22,436 nt of DNA from contig CAKUKP010000051.1 in assembly GCA_934663625.1 (NCBI GenBank), positions 1-22,436 on the forward strand, read 5' to 3'. The notes below the pieces were generated by a model. It had not been told where the DNA came from and ran no database searches. It saw nothing but the letters and a program-made list of their open reading frames with translations. The position numbers were made by a program, and so were the translations under genes. Numbering within the stretch: the first letter of the stretch is position 1; each line of letters opens with the position of its first letter. Source of the DNA: an uncultured Clostridia bacterium (GTDB lineage: Bacteria > Bacillota > Clostridia > Christensenellales > Aristaeellaceae). This document shows, piece after piece, positions 1 through 7,900 of this stretch.

Positions 1-44
1 CGGGATCGCTGATTCGAAATTTACCGTTTGACAATTATGAATGG

Positions 45-83
45 GTGTGATGAGGTGCGGCGTTAGTCCGCGCTTCATCACAC
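45..83. other. Long perfect stem-loop upstream of the transketolase genes
   Basis: Bases 45-60 pair with 68-83 to give a 16-bp stem (two G-U pairs if RNA) around a 7-base loop. There is no T-run on either side, so it is not a standard intrinsic terminator of an upstream gene. It could be a leader RNA structure, an operator-like palindrome or the end of a gene lying left of the window. The pairing is read directly; the role is unknown. Confidence 0.45.
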
Positions 84-128
84 AGAACACGAGCACAGCG
101 GCTTGACTTAGCCTTTTTATGGGCTGTG

Positions 129-134
129 TATACT
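129..134 (+). promoter_or_regulatory. Possible -10 element for the transketolase operon
   Basis: TATACT lies 63 bases before the first transketolase start. The nearest -35-like hexamer, TTGACT at 103-108, is 20 bases away, which is too far for a good sigma-A promoter. A small hairpin (100-103 with 110-113) followed by five T's overlaps this stretch and could act as an attenuator instead. This is a weak call. Confidence 0.25.
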
Positions 135-197
135 GCCCGCATTTTTTATGCACTTTCTGACCTAAAAACACATCAAAATTGGAATGAGGTGAGTTTC

Positions 198-1013
198 ATG
201 TATGAAAACCTGAAGGAAAAAGCTGCTCAAATTCGCAGGGACACGCTGGAAGAAATCTTCGAAGCAAAATCCGGCCATCCGGGCGGATCGCTGTCCGCAA
301 CGGAAATGCTGGTCGCGCTCTATTATAACAAGCTGCAAAATCTGGATCCGCAGAACCCGCAGAAGTCCGACCGCGATCGCTTCGTACTCTCCAAGGGTCA
401 TGCATGTCCGGCGCTGTATGCCATTCTGGCTGACAAAGGGTATTTCCCCAAGGAAGAATTGCACACGCTGCGCAGCTTTGGTTCGCGTCTTCAGGGGCAG
501 CCCGATCGTAAAAAAACGCCCGGCGTGGATGCCTGTGCAGGTTCGCTGGGCCAGGGGCTATCGGTCGCCGTAGGCATGGCGCTCGGCGCGAAGCAGCGTG
601 GCGATGCTTTGCAGGTATACGCAATGGTGGGCGACGGCGAAATGCAGGAGGGGCAGATATGGGAAGCACTGCTCTTCGCAGCGCACCATAAACTGGATAA
701 TCTGACGATGTTGGTGGATAATAACGGCATTCAGCTGGATGGTACGAATGATGAGGTTATCTCCATGAGCAGCATTGCCGATAAAATGCGCGCTTTCAAT
801 TTTGAAACGATCGAACTGGATGACGGCCACGATTTTGCGCAGATTCTGCCTGCGCTGGATGCGCCGCACAACGGCATGCCGAAGGCTATCGTTGCGCATA
901 CGGTGAAGGGCAAGGGCGTTTCCTTTATGGAGAACACCTGCAAGTGGCACGGAACGGCGCCGAACCACGATCAGCTGGAAGAAGCGCTGAAGGAAATCCA
1001 ATACACTGAGTGA
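198..1013 (+). CDS. Transketolase, N-terminal subunit
   Basis: This 271-residue protein is the thiamine-diphosphate-binding half of transketolase, which moves two-carbon ketol units between sugar phosphates in the pentose phosphate pathway (cytoplasm). Visible family motifs are GHPGGSLSATE near residue 27, SKGHACPALYAIL near 67, and the GDGE...DNN cofactor-binding motif near 150-180. The length fits the stand-alone N-terminal subunit of many Firmicutes and archaea, so it is not a truncated full-length enzyme. I chose ATG 198 because GAGGTGAG lies a few bases upstream. The frame is open back to 126, but that extension has no ribosome site and no family resemblance. The C-terminal subunit gene follows after 22 bases, so the two are cotranscribed and form the active enzyme together. 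Confidence 0.95.
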   Translation: MYENLKEKAAQIRRDTLEEIFEAKSGHPGGSLSATEMLVALYYNKLQNLDPQNPQKSDRDRFVLSKGHACPALYAILADKGYFPKEELHTLRSFGSRLQGQPDRKKTPGVDACAGSLGQGLSVAVGMALGAKQRGDALQVYAMVGDGEMQEGQIWEALLFAAHHKLDNLTMLVDNNGIQLDGTNDEVISMSSIADKMRAFNFETIELDDGHDFAQILPALDAPHNGMPKAIVAHTVKGKGVSFMENTCKWHGTAPNHDQLEEALKEIQYTE

Positions 1014-1035
1014 ATAGAACAGGAGGGAAATGAGC

Positions 1036-1977
1036 ATGGCGGACAGAATTCCCACCAGGGAGGCCTATGGTAAAGCACTCGCGGAGCTTGGCGGAAGAAA
1101 CGATAAGATTGTTGTGTTTGATGCGGATGTCGCAATGGCAACCAAGACCATTTATTTTAAAAACGCTTATCCGAATCGCTTTTTTGATGCGGGTATTTCC
1201 GAGGCAAATATGATCTGCACAGCAGCGGGTATGGCAGATATGGGCTATATCCCCTTTGTGAGCAGCTTTGCCGTGCTCGGTCTGGGGCGCGCGTTCGATC
1301 AGGTGCGAAATACGGTGGCGTACGGAAAGTACAATGTAAAGCTGTGCATGACGCATGCCGGACTTACGGCGGGCGCAGACGGCGGAAGTCATCAGGCGAT
1401 TGAGGATCTGGCGTTGGCGCGCGTGCTGCCGAACCTGCGCGTCCTCTGCCCCTGCGATGCGGAGCAGACCAAAAAGGCGCTTCAACTGGCGGCGGATACG
1501 GAAGGCCCCGTTTATCTGCGCATTTCGCGCATGCCCACGCCCGTGTTTTCGGCGGATCGGCCGTTTGAACTCGGCGGTTCCCATGTAATGCGCGAGGGCA
1601 GCGATCTGGTGATCTTTACGCTCGGCGTTATGGTCAGCCGTTCGCTGGAAGCGGCTGAAATACTGAAGCAAAACGGTGTGGACGCCGCGGTGATCGATCT
1701 CTATTCCATCAAGCCCATCGATCGGGATCGCATATTGACGTATGCAAAGCAATGCGGCCGCGCGGTCACTGTGGAAGAACATTCGATCTATGGCGGTCTG
1801 GGTGATGCCGTGAGCGAAGTGCTGTGCGCGGAATACCCCATTCCAATGGCGCGAATCGGCGTGCGCGATCTGTTCGGCTGTTCATCGATTGATTCCGAAG
1901 AAATGCTGCGCGCCTACGGCCTGGATGCAGAAGGCATTTCCAGCCAGATTCTGGAATTCATGAAAAACAGGGCGTAA
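1036..1977 (+). CDS. Transketolase, C-terminal subunit
   Basis: This protein of about 313 residues carries the pyrimidine-binding and C-terminal domains of transketolase and completes the active site with the upstream subunit. Recognisable segments are DADVAMATKT near residue 28, FFDAGISEANM near 50, the THAGLTAGADGGSHQ stretch near 110, and the C-terminal domain with VEEHSIYGGLGDAV near 245. AGGAGG at 1021-1026 is 9 bases from ATG 1036 and only 3 bases from ATG 1030. I prefer 1036, but a start two codons earlier is possible. A strong terminator at 2023-2069 ends the operon. The 1-deoxyxylulose-5-phosphate synthase family is related, but it is a single long chain, so split transketolase is the better reading. 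Confidence 0.95.
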   Translation: MADRIPTREAYGKALAELGGRNDKIVVFDADVAMATKTIYFKNAYPNRFFDAGISEANMICTAAGMADMGYIPFVSSFAVLGLGRAFDQVRNTVAYGKYNVKLCMTHAGLTAGADGGSHQAIEDLALARVLPNLRVLCPCDAEQTKKALQLAADTEGPVYLRISRMPTPVFSADRPFELGGSHVMREGSDLVIFTLGVMVSRSLEAAEILKQNGVDAAVIDLYSIKPIDRDRILTYAKQCGRAVTVEEHSIYGGLGDAVSEVLCAEYPIPMARIGVRDLFGCSSIDSEEMLRAYGLDAEGISSQILEFMKNRA

Positions 1978-2022
1978 ATCAAGCAACAGACCGTATAACA
2001 GACACTTTTGGCAAAACTACGA

Positions 2023-2069
2023 AGCCTGATAATCTACTCAAAAGTAGGTTGTCGGGCTTTTTGTTTTTT
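2023..2069 (+). terminator. Intrinsic terminator of the transketolase operon
   Basis: A fully paired 16-bp stem (2023-2038 with 2043-2058, with a few G-U pairs) and a CAAA loop are followed by TTTTT-G-TTTTTT. It lies 46 bases after the transketolase stop codon. The T-run is only on the plus strand, so it should stop rightward transcription but not leftward transcription. Confidence 0.92.
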
Positions 2070-2115
2070 CTTATTATAATTATAATTTCCCCAATGATAA
2101 ACCGGCGAAAGCGCA

Positions 2116-2144
2116 GCGTCGCAAAATTCCTGATATTATGACGG
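2116..2144 (-). repeat. Left recombination site (inverted copy) of the invertible segment
   Basis: Read on the minus strand, this 29-base site matches the right site at 3577-3605 except for one internal base (2135 against 3586) and the last base. It has the layout of a tyrosine-recombinase crossover site: two 11-base arms that are imperfect inverted repeats around a 7-base spacer (TCAGGAA on the minus strand, 2127-2133). It lies 55 bases beyond the recombinase stop codon. The orientation is opposite to the right copy, so recombination between the two would invert the DNA between them. Confidence 0.85.
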
Positions 2145-2199
2145 ACGAAAAACGTTGCTACAGCGCGCATTTGCAGAGCGTTATACGGCATTTGACGGC

Positions 2200-3306
2200 T
2201 TAAACATAGGTGGAAAGTAGGGAAACGGCATAAACCTGTCGTTCAGACAGACTGTGCCCGTAAAAATCAAGCGTTGTTTTGGCAGACTGATGCCCCAACA
2301 GTGCGCTGATTGTTTGAATATCGACACCCAGTTCCAGCAGACGGGTGGCAAAGCTATGACGCAGCGTATGAAAATGTACCTGTCTAAGTCCCAGCGTTTG
2401 CATTTGTCGCTGAAAACGGCGCTGAATTGTGCGAGGCTCTGCGGCGCGACCAGCTTTTCCAAAGATGAATATATCGGGATGTTTTACGGATACAAAGGCT
2501 TTTTTCAACATCGCAAATAGAAAATCTGGAATGGGCAGGATTCTGTGCGAGCGTCTGGACTTCGGAGAACCGATCATCAGATGTGTGCGAGGACAAGCGT
2601 TGTTTGCAATTCGCTGAACCGTCCGCTGAACTGTGATCGTTTTTCTTTCCCAGTTGATATCCGTCCATTTAAGTGCGCACACTTCGCCCAGACGCATACC
2701 GGTATACAGACCGAGCAACGTCGGAAAATCTTCCCGCGCAAGAGCCGATACGCGCAGTTTTTGCTGTTCTGCGCCGCTTAAAACCCGCTGTTCTATCACT
2801 TCTCCGGATTGAATTTTAATTTTTCGGCATGGATTATTCGGAATGATTCCCGCTTCGTGCGCACAGCGAAGCGCAACGCGCAGCAGGCGGAAGATTCCTT
2901 TCATGGTGCTATGCACCAAGCCCCGTTCTTCCAGACGGGAAATAAATTCATAGATTATCGGCGGCGTCAACTGCGACAAACGAAAATGGCCCAGCATCGG
3001 AATCAAATGAACTCGGATCTGGCGAAGATAAGTTTGATAAGATGAATTTTTCACGCTGCCGAGCAATTCATTTTCCAGCCAGCAATGCAGCCAGTCCTTC
3101 AGAAGTGTGTTACAGCTGTTTTCGGTCAGCTTCATTGCACCCAAATGTTCCGCCTTTTTTTGAAGCAGATAATTTCGCACCTGTGTATACTGACGCCCGT
3201 AAACGTATCCGAATCGCGTCTTTCCCGTTTCCGTCTTTCCGATAACATATCTTCCTTCATAACGACCATCCCGACGCTTATAAATATTTTCTCCATGTCT
3301 GGGCAT
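2200..3306 (-). CDS. Tyrosine site-specific recombinase (probable invertase of the BREX promoter)
   Basis: This 368-residue phage-integrase-family recombinase cuts and rejoins DNA through a covalent 3'-phosphotyrosine. The N-terminus (about 1-60) resembles the AP2-like arm-binding domain of Tn916-type integrases. A SAM-like core-binding domain spans about 65-165 and the catalytic domain about 175-360. The full active-site set is visible: Arg205 (TGMRLGEV), Lys249 (SPKSRRSHR), His313 and Arg316 (HTLRH), His339 (LLGHQ) and Tyr349 (DFYGHS), so it should be active. The start at 3306 has AGGAGG 8 bases upstream on the minus strand. The gene is enclosed by inverted 29-base sites and lacks excisionase or other mobile-element genes. 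That points to local inversion rather than integration, although a stranded integrative-element integrase cannot be excluded. Confidence 0.93.
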   Translation of the reverse strand: MPRHGENIYKRRDGRYEGRYVIGKTETGKTRFGYVYGRQYTQVRNYLLQKKAEHLGAMKLTENSCNTLLKDWLHCWLENELLGSVKNSSYQTYLRQIRVHLIPMLGHFRLSQLTPPIIYEFISRLEERGLVHSTMKGIFRLLRVALRCAHEAGIIPNNPCRKIKIQSGEVIEQRVLSGAEQQKLRVSALAREDFPTLLGLYTGMRLGEVCALKWTDINWERKTITVQRTVQRIANNACPRTHLMIGSPKSRRSHRILPIPDFLFAMLKKAFVSVKHPDIFIFGKAGRAAEPRTIQRRFQRQMQTLGLRQVHFHTLRHSFATRLLELGVDIQTISALLGHQSAKTTLDFYGHSLSERQVYAVSLLSTYV

Positions 3307-3385
3307 GTGTTTTTCCTCCTAGGTATATTGTTTCCCGTGAGCTTTCATCTGACGGCGATTCTGACGGCTTATCCCATATCCTATC

Positions 3386-3466
3386 GCTTAAACCATGCTT
3401 GTTTGGGCAGAGCGGGAAATGCCATAAACAAAAGTAATCCTGTGTCGCTGTTTCCCGTAAAAATCG
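3386..3466 (-). pseudogene. Possible relic of a second recombinase 3' end
   Basis: On the same strand as the recombinase, this stretch repeats in order several segments of that gene's last 60-80 bases. CCCGTAAAAATC occurs at 2257 and 3454; GGGAAA followed by CATAAAC and then GCTTAAAC also occur in both. A short DFYG-like peptide is readable, as in the catalytic Tyr349 region. Similarity stops on both sides and the frame is broken. It may be what remains of an older tandem recombinase, or chance similarity strengthened by shared regulation. Confidence 0.3.
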
Positions 3467-3497
3467 CTGCGATCCCCTTTTAATCCGTTCAATCAAG

Positions 3498-3526
3498 TTG
3501 ACAAGGTACAGATTTCCACGTATAAT
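3498..3526 (+). promoter_or_regulatory. Consensus sigma-A promoter driving the BREX operon, inside the invertible cassette
   Basis: TTGACA at 3498-3503 and TATAAT at 3521-3526 are separated by exactly 17 bases, a perfect match to the housekeeping consensus. Transcription should begin near 3533, cross the right recombination site and reach brxA after a leader of about 245 bases. No other good promoter is seen before brxA. Because it lies left of the crossover point (about 3591), its direction would change on inversion. Confidence 0.88.
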
Positions 3527-3576
3527 ATTATAATAGATGGTGAAAAGCATTGAAATTTGTTTATTTCACCTGATCT

Positions 3577-3605
3577 CCGTCATAAAATCAGGAATTTTGC
3601 GACGG
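3577..3605 (+). repeat. Right recombination site of the invertible segment
   Basis: The arms CCGTCATAAAA (3577-3587) and TTTTGCGACGG (3595-3605) are inverted repeats at 9 of 11 positions, flanking the 7-base spacer TCAGGAA (3588-3594). The inverted partner is at 2116-2144. The spacers of the two copies are identical, as strand exchange requires. The site lies in the BREX leader, 51 bases after the -10 hexamer. Confidence 0.85.
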
Positions 3606-3610
3606 AGGAT

Positions 3611-3772
3611 GTGAGTATTATACACGCCGATTCGGATTTTCTAAAGGAGATTAAAACTGGAATCGGCTGCACGGCGTTTTGTCTTGAAGAAACGGAGGGC
3701 GAAGCTTTGCCCGAAGAAATGCAAAGCAACAATGAAAGCCGTGATGGGAAAATAATGGTAAAAGGCGGGTGA
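3611..3772 (+). CDS. Possible 53-residue leader ORF before brxA
   Basis: A short open frame ends 4 bases before the brxA start codon, a spacing that would suit translational coupling. GTG 3611 has GGAGG only 2 bases upstream, which is tight. The frame is also open upstream through the recombination site to TTG 3557, which has no ribosome site. The product would be acidic and soluble, with no motif I recognise. It could equally be untranslated leader RNA. I do not assign a function. Confidence 0.25.
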   Translation: MSIIHADSDFLKEIKTGIGCTAFCLEETEGEALPEEMQSNNESRDGKIMVKGG

Positions 3773-3776
3773 ACAT

Positions 3777-4376
3777 GTGACCCACTACAGCGGCGCTTTG
3801 ACCCGAGAACAGTTTATGTTTCGGGAAATGCGCATCGTCGCGCGCCTGAAGCGGGAAGGCTTGACGGATGCGGAAATTTCGGATCGAGTTTTTGACGAGA
3901 ATCTGTTTCAATACCCGACGGAGCGGGAGATTCGCGGAAAATGCAGGGCTGCGTTGAAACGGCTGAGTTGCATCGCGCATAGCGCGGCGTTGATTGAAAT
4001 TCTGGCGGAAGGATCGTTGACCGAAGCAAAACAGGTTGCGCTGGTTGCCATGATGGCGCAGAGCCGTCTGATGGCGGAATTTATGGTAGAGATTGTCGGC
4101 GGAAAGTATCGATCGCTGGATATGACGCTTACGCAGAAGGATGTGCGGCTGTTTTTTGATCGGCTGAGCGAAAAGGATGATGGTGTGGCGGGCTGGAGTC
4201 CATCGACGGTGAAGCGAATACAATCGATGATCATGAACGTGCTTCGGGAGAATGGATATCTGGAAAAAATCGGCAGTGAAACGCTCTGTCCGGTGTTGAT
4301 TTCCGCAGAAATTGAACAGGCGTTGAGAAACGCGGGCTTCCAATGCTTTCTGCCGGCGTTTAACGTATTGAATTGA
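3777..4376 (+). CDS. brxA: BREX protein BrxA (DUF1819)
   Basis: This 199-residue protein matches the BrxA/DUF1819 family, the small first gene of type 1 BREX operons. The family's hallmark N-terminus is present: a TREQFMFREMRIVARL stretch near residue 9 and ENLFQYPTEREI near 42. The rest is mostly helical. BrxA proteins are reported to bind DNA and are needed for defence in some systems; their exact job is unsettled. GTG 3777 is chosen because it gives the usual family N-terminus and has a weak GGGTGA site 4 bases upstream. The gene is first in the operon and reads from the promoter at 3498-3526. brxB follows after 10 bases. Confidence 0.93.
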   Translation: MTHYSGALTREQFMFREMRIVARLKREGLTDAEISDRVFDENLFQYPTEREIRGKCRAALKRLSCIAHSAALIEILAEGSLTEAKQVALVAMMAQSRLMAEFMVEIVGGKYRSLDMTLTQKDVRLFFDRLSEKDDGVAGWSPSTVKRIQSMIMNVLRENGYLEKIGSETLCPVLISAEIEQALRNAGFQCFLPAFNVLN

Positions 4377-4386
4377 GGTGGCGATA

Positions 4387-4953
4387 GTGCAGAACATCTA
4401 TGCGCGGCTGGACGCGCTGCGCGAAAAACTGAGCGACGCGGCGTTTCTTGAAAATAAGGGCTTGAGCAACGAAGTAGGGCTTTACGTATTCGCCTATTCG
4501 CCGGACGAGGAAATGCCTGTCCGGCACTTTTTGCATACCATTTCTGAAGAAATGAATGGCGAGGACGGCCGCGGTCGCGCGATTGTGCGCGATTTATATG
4601 AAATTTTGCTGGAAATCTGCCGAGAACGGCGCATTCTGGATCGCATTCCGCAGATGGAGGCGCAGCGCGGCGCGGCGTTCATGCTGCAGCAGATACAGCG
4701 CGTCGCCCCGCCCGAGGCTTATGTCGATCATATGCGGTATGGCGATCATCGCAGGGGCGATGTGGTGATGATTTCGGGTGTGGGTCGCGTTTTTCCCTAT
4801 ATGCGCAGCCATAATATTCTGAATAATTTGCAGCACATTTTTGATGATGTGCCCGTGGTGCTTTTTTACCCGGGCGAATACACAGGTCAGACGCTTACAT
4901 TGTTTAATCGATTCATTGATGATAATTATTACAGGGCCTTCAATCTGGTTTGA
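4387..4953 (+). CDS. brxB: BREX protein BrxB (DUF1788)
   Basis: This 188-residue protein matches BrxB/DUF1788, always found beside brxA in type 1 BREX. Typical features are the N-terminal LDALREKLSD helix, FLENKGLSNEVGLYVF near residue 21, and the C-terminal VVLFYPGEYTGQTLTLFNRF segment ending in a short aromatic tail. Its biochemical role is not established; it is thought to act within the BREX complex. I chose GTG 4387, with GAGGTG 6 bases upstream overlapping the brxA stop codon. The in-frame GTG at 4378 has no ribosome site and would sit inside that Shine-Dalgarno sequence. The distance to brxC is 18 bases. Confidence 0.93.
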   Translation: MQNIYARLDALREKLSDAAFLENKGLSNEVGLYVFAYSPDEEMPVRHFLHTISEEMNGEDGRGRAIVRDLYEILLEICRERRILDRIPQMEAQRGAAFMLQQIQRVAPPEAYVDHMRYGDHRRGDVVMISGVGRVFPYMRSHNILNNLQHIFDDVPVVLFYPGEYTGQTLTLFNRFIDDNYYRAFNLV

Positions 4954-4971
4954 CGAGCGGGAGTGGTACAT

Positions 4972-7900
4972 ATGAAATTGCAGGATATGTTTCTCAAAAG
5001 CATTGATCGGTCGATCAACGGCGTCATCAAGGTTATGCAGACCGATGATGAAAACCGCCGTCAGGAGCTGGAAGAATATGTAATCACGCGCGAGCTTCGC
5101 AAGCATTTCGGCGTGTTTTACGATCACTATGAACAAAGCATCGAGGGCAGCACGGACAAAATCGGCGTTTGGATTTCCGGCTTCTTTGGAAGCGGTAAAT
5201 CGCACTTTTTGAAGATTTTGTCCTATCTGCTTGCCAATGAAGTGGTCGGCGGCAAGCGTGCGATCGACTATTTTGAGGACAAATTTTCCTATGATCCGCT
5301 GCGCTATGCCATGATGCGCCGCGTGGCGGAAACGCCGACGGAAGTAATCCTATTTAATATTGATGCGAAATCCCCTATGGGCAAGGATCAGGATGCGATT
5401 CTGCGCGTGTTTACCAAGGTGTTCTATGAGCATTGCGGCTATTACGGCGATGATTTGAAGGTCGCTGCCTTCGAACGTTTTCTGGATCATCAGGGCAAGC
5501 TGGCGGCGTTTCAGGAAGCGTTTTTGAAAATCAACGGCGAATCATGGCGTACGGCGCGCGAAGCTTTTGCGTTCTGGGAGGATGATGTGGTGGAAGCGCT
5601 GCGGCAGACGACCGATGTTTCCGAACAGGCGGCGCGCAACTGGTTCAATGGGACGGAAACAGCGGAAATCAGCATCGACCGGCTCACGCGCGAAATTGCG
5701 GAATACGTAGATGCCAAAGCGCCGAACTTCCATCTGGTATTTCTCGTGGATGAAATCGGCCAGTACATCGGCGATAATTCCGGCCTGATGCTCAATTTGC
5801 AAACCGTTGTTGAAGAACTCGGCTCCCGCTGTATGGGCAAGGTTTGGGTGATCGTAACCAGTCAGGAGGATATCGACAGCGTAACCCACGTCAAGGGCAA
5901 CGATTTTTCCAAGATTCAGGGGCGCTTCAATACGCGCCTGAGCCTTTCCTCCGCATCGGTGGACGAAGTAATCAAGCGCCGCATCCTTGCCAAAAACGAA
6001 TCCGCGCAGGCGCTGCTTCAGTTGATGTACCGGCAGAACAGTTCGGTTATGCGCAATCTGTTCACCTTTGCGTCCGGCACCGTGGCGGATTTGAAGGGAT
6101 ATTCTGGCGAAGATGAATTCGTGGAAAGCTATCCCTTCGTACCCTATCAGTTCAAGCTTTTGCAGGATGTGCTGGTGCAGGTACGCAAGCATGGTTCCTC
6201 CGGCAAGCATCTGTCGGGCGGCGAACGCAGCATGCTTTCCGCCTTTCAGGAAGCGGCGCAGCGAGTGAAGCTTTGCGATGAAAATTGCTTCGTTCCATTC
6301 CATTATTTTTATGATACCGTGCATACCTTTTTGGACGGCGCAATTCGCCGCGTTGTGGATCGTGCGGATCGCGCGGCGCAGGCGGGCGACGGCTTAAAGC
6401 CGCAGGATGTGGATGTATTGAAGCTGCTGTTCCTGATTCGCTATGTGGATGGCGTCGCGCCCAATCTGGAAAATCTGTCTACGCTGATGATCTCCGATGT
6501 ACATGCGGATAAGATCACCATTCGGCGCGCGCTTCAGGAATCTTTAGATCGGCTGGTGCATGAAAATTATGCGTCGCGCAACGGCGATATGTATATGTTC
6601 CTCACCGACGAAGAACAGGATGTGAACCGCGAGATTCGAGCTCTTATCATAGATCAGAACGATGTGGTTCATATGATCGGGCAGGCGGTGTTCGCCGATC
6701 TCTATGCGGGAAAGAAATTCCGCTATAAGAATCGATATGATTTCGCCTTCGATCCGATGGTGGATGACGCCATCGTCGGCCAGTCCTCCAGCGATATTCG
6801 CTTGCGGCTGATTACGCTGGCTTCGGGCTTGAGGGAGGGCGAAGCCGATGCAAAGCTGATTTTGCAATCGCGCGCCAATAACGAAGCGATCGTTCTGCTC
6901 AGCACCTCCGGCAATTACTATCAGGAATTGGAGGAGGTTAAACGCATTGAAAAATACGTCAAGCAGCGCAATATTTCACAGCTGCCCGAATCCATCCGCA
7001 AGATCATTCAGGCAAAGCAGGCGGAGGCGAAGGAGCGCGAAAAAACCGCGACCAATCTTTTGAAAGAAGCGATCGTTCGCGGCGAATTCTACATCGCGGG
7101 CGAACGCGTGCAGATTCGCTGCGCATCGGTTCGGGAAACGCTGGATGCGGCGCTGACCCGATTAGTGGAGGATGTATACGGAAAACTGGGCTATGTGAAT
7201 TCTTTCGTCCAATCGGACGCAGATATTCAGAAAATTTTATCCGATCGCGCGGTACAGGAAACGATTTCGGGCGTGGCGCCGCCCAATGCCATGGCGCTGG
7301 AGGAGATTCGGCAATATCTGGAAATTCGCGGCAGACAGCATATGAATGTCACCATGGCGGAGATTCAGAAGCGCTATCAGTCGGCGCCCTACGGCTGGCG
7401 TGAAATCGATATCGCCGCGCTGGTCGCCGCGCTGATGCGCGGGCAGAAGGTACAGCTCATTTACGGCGGCGCGGCGCTGACGGCGATGGATCGCAGAACC
7501 ATCGATTGCCTGCGCAAGCGCGGCGAAACCGAAAAAACGGTGGTTCGTCAAAGGGTTTCCGCGCCGGATGTGCTGGTGAAAAAGGCGCGCCAACTGGCGG
7601 CGGAGCTTTTCGGCGCGATGGATATGCGCACGGATGAAGAAGGCCTGTGCGGTCAGCTGGATACGCTTTTGAACGAAGCGCGCCAGCGCAATGGAAATCT
7701 GATCGCGCTGTATTCCGATGCGGCGGCATATCCGGGGCGGCAGGTGGTAGACGATGGCAAGCGCGCGCTGGATGATGTGCTGGCGCGGCGCGGCGATAAC
7801 GTTGCATTCCTGGATGCGTTCGTTAAGGCGGAGGATGCGCTGCTGGACTGGGCGGAGGACGTGCGCGAGGTGGAATTTTTCTTCAAAAATCAGAAGAAGA

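Larger units (their letters stand above)
2116..3605. mobile_element. Predicted invertible cassette: recombinase gene plus outward BREX promoter
   Basis: About 1.46 kb lies between the centres of two inverted 29-base sites (2130 and 3591). It holds one tyrosine recombinase gene reading left and a consensus promoter reading right (3498-3526) into brxA. In the present orientation the promoter drives BREX. After inversion the promoter would map near 2195-2223 and point at the transketolase terminator, and the recombinase would lie on the plus strand at about 2415-3521. The repeats, promoter and gene are seen directly; inversion itself is inferred and needs read-level evidence. Confidence 0.75.

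Noticed and set aside
126..197. Upstream start of the transketolase N-terminal subunit at GTG 126
   Set aside because: There is no ribosome site, and the extension has no family resemblance; ATG 198 is preceded by GAGGTGAG.
198..1977. Transketolase as a gene broken by a frameshift
   Set aside because: Both halves have proper starts and ribosome sites and match the two-subunit form found in many Firmicutes.
2073..2088. Overlapping TATAAT-like sequences as a promoter
   Set aside because: Several -10-like hexamers occur in an AT-rich run directly after the terminator, but no -35 is suitably placed on either strand.
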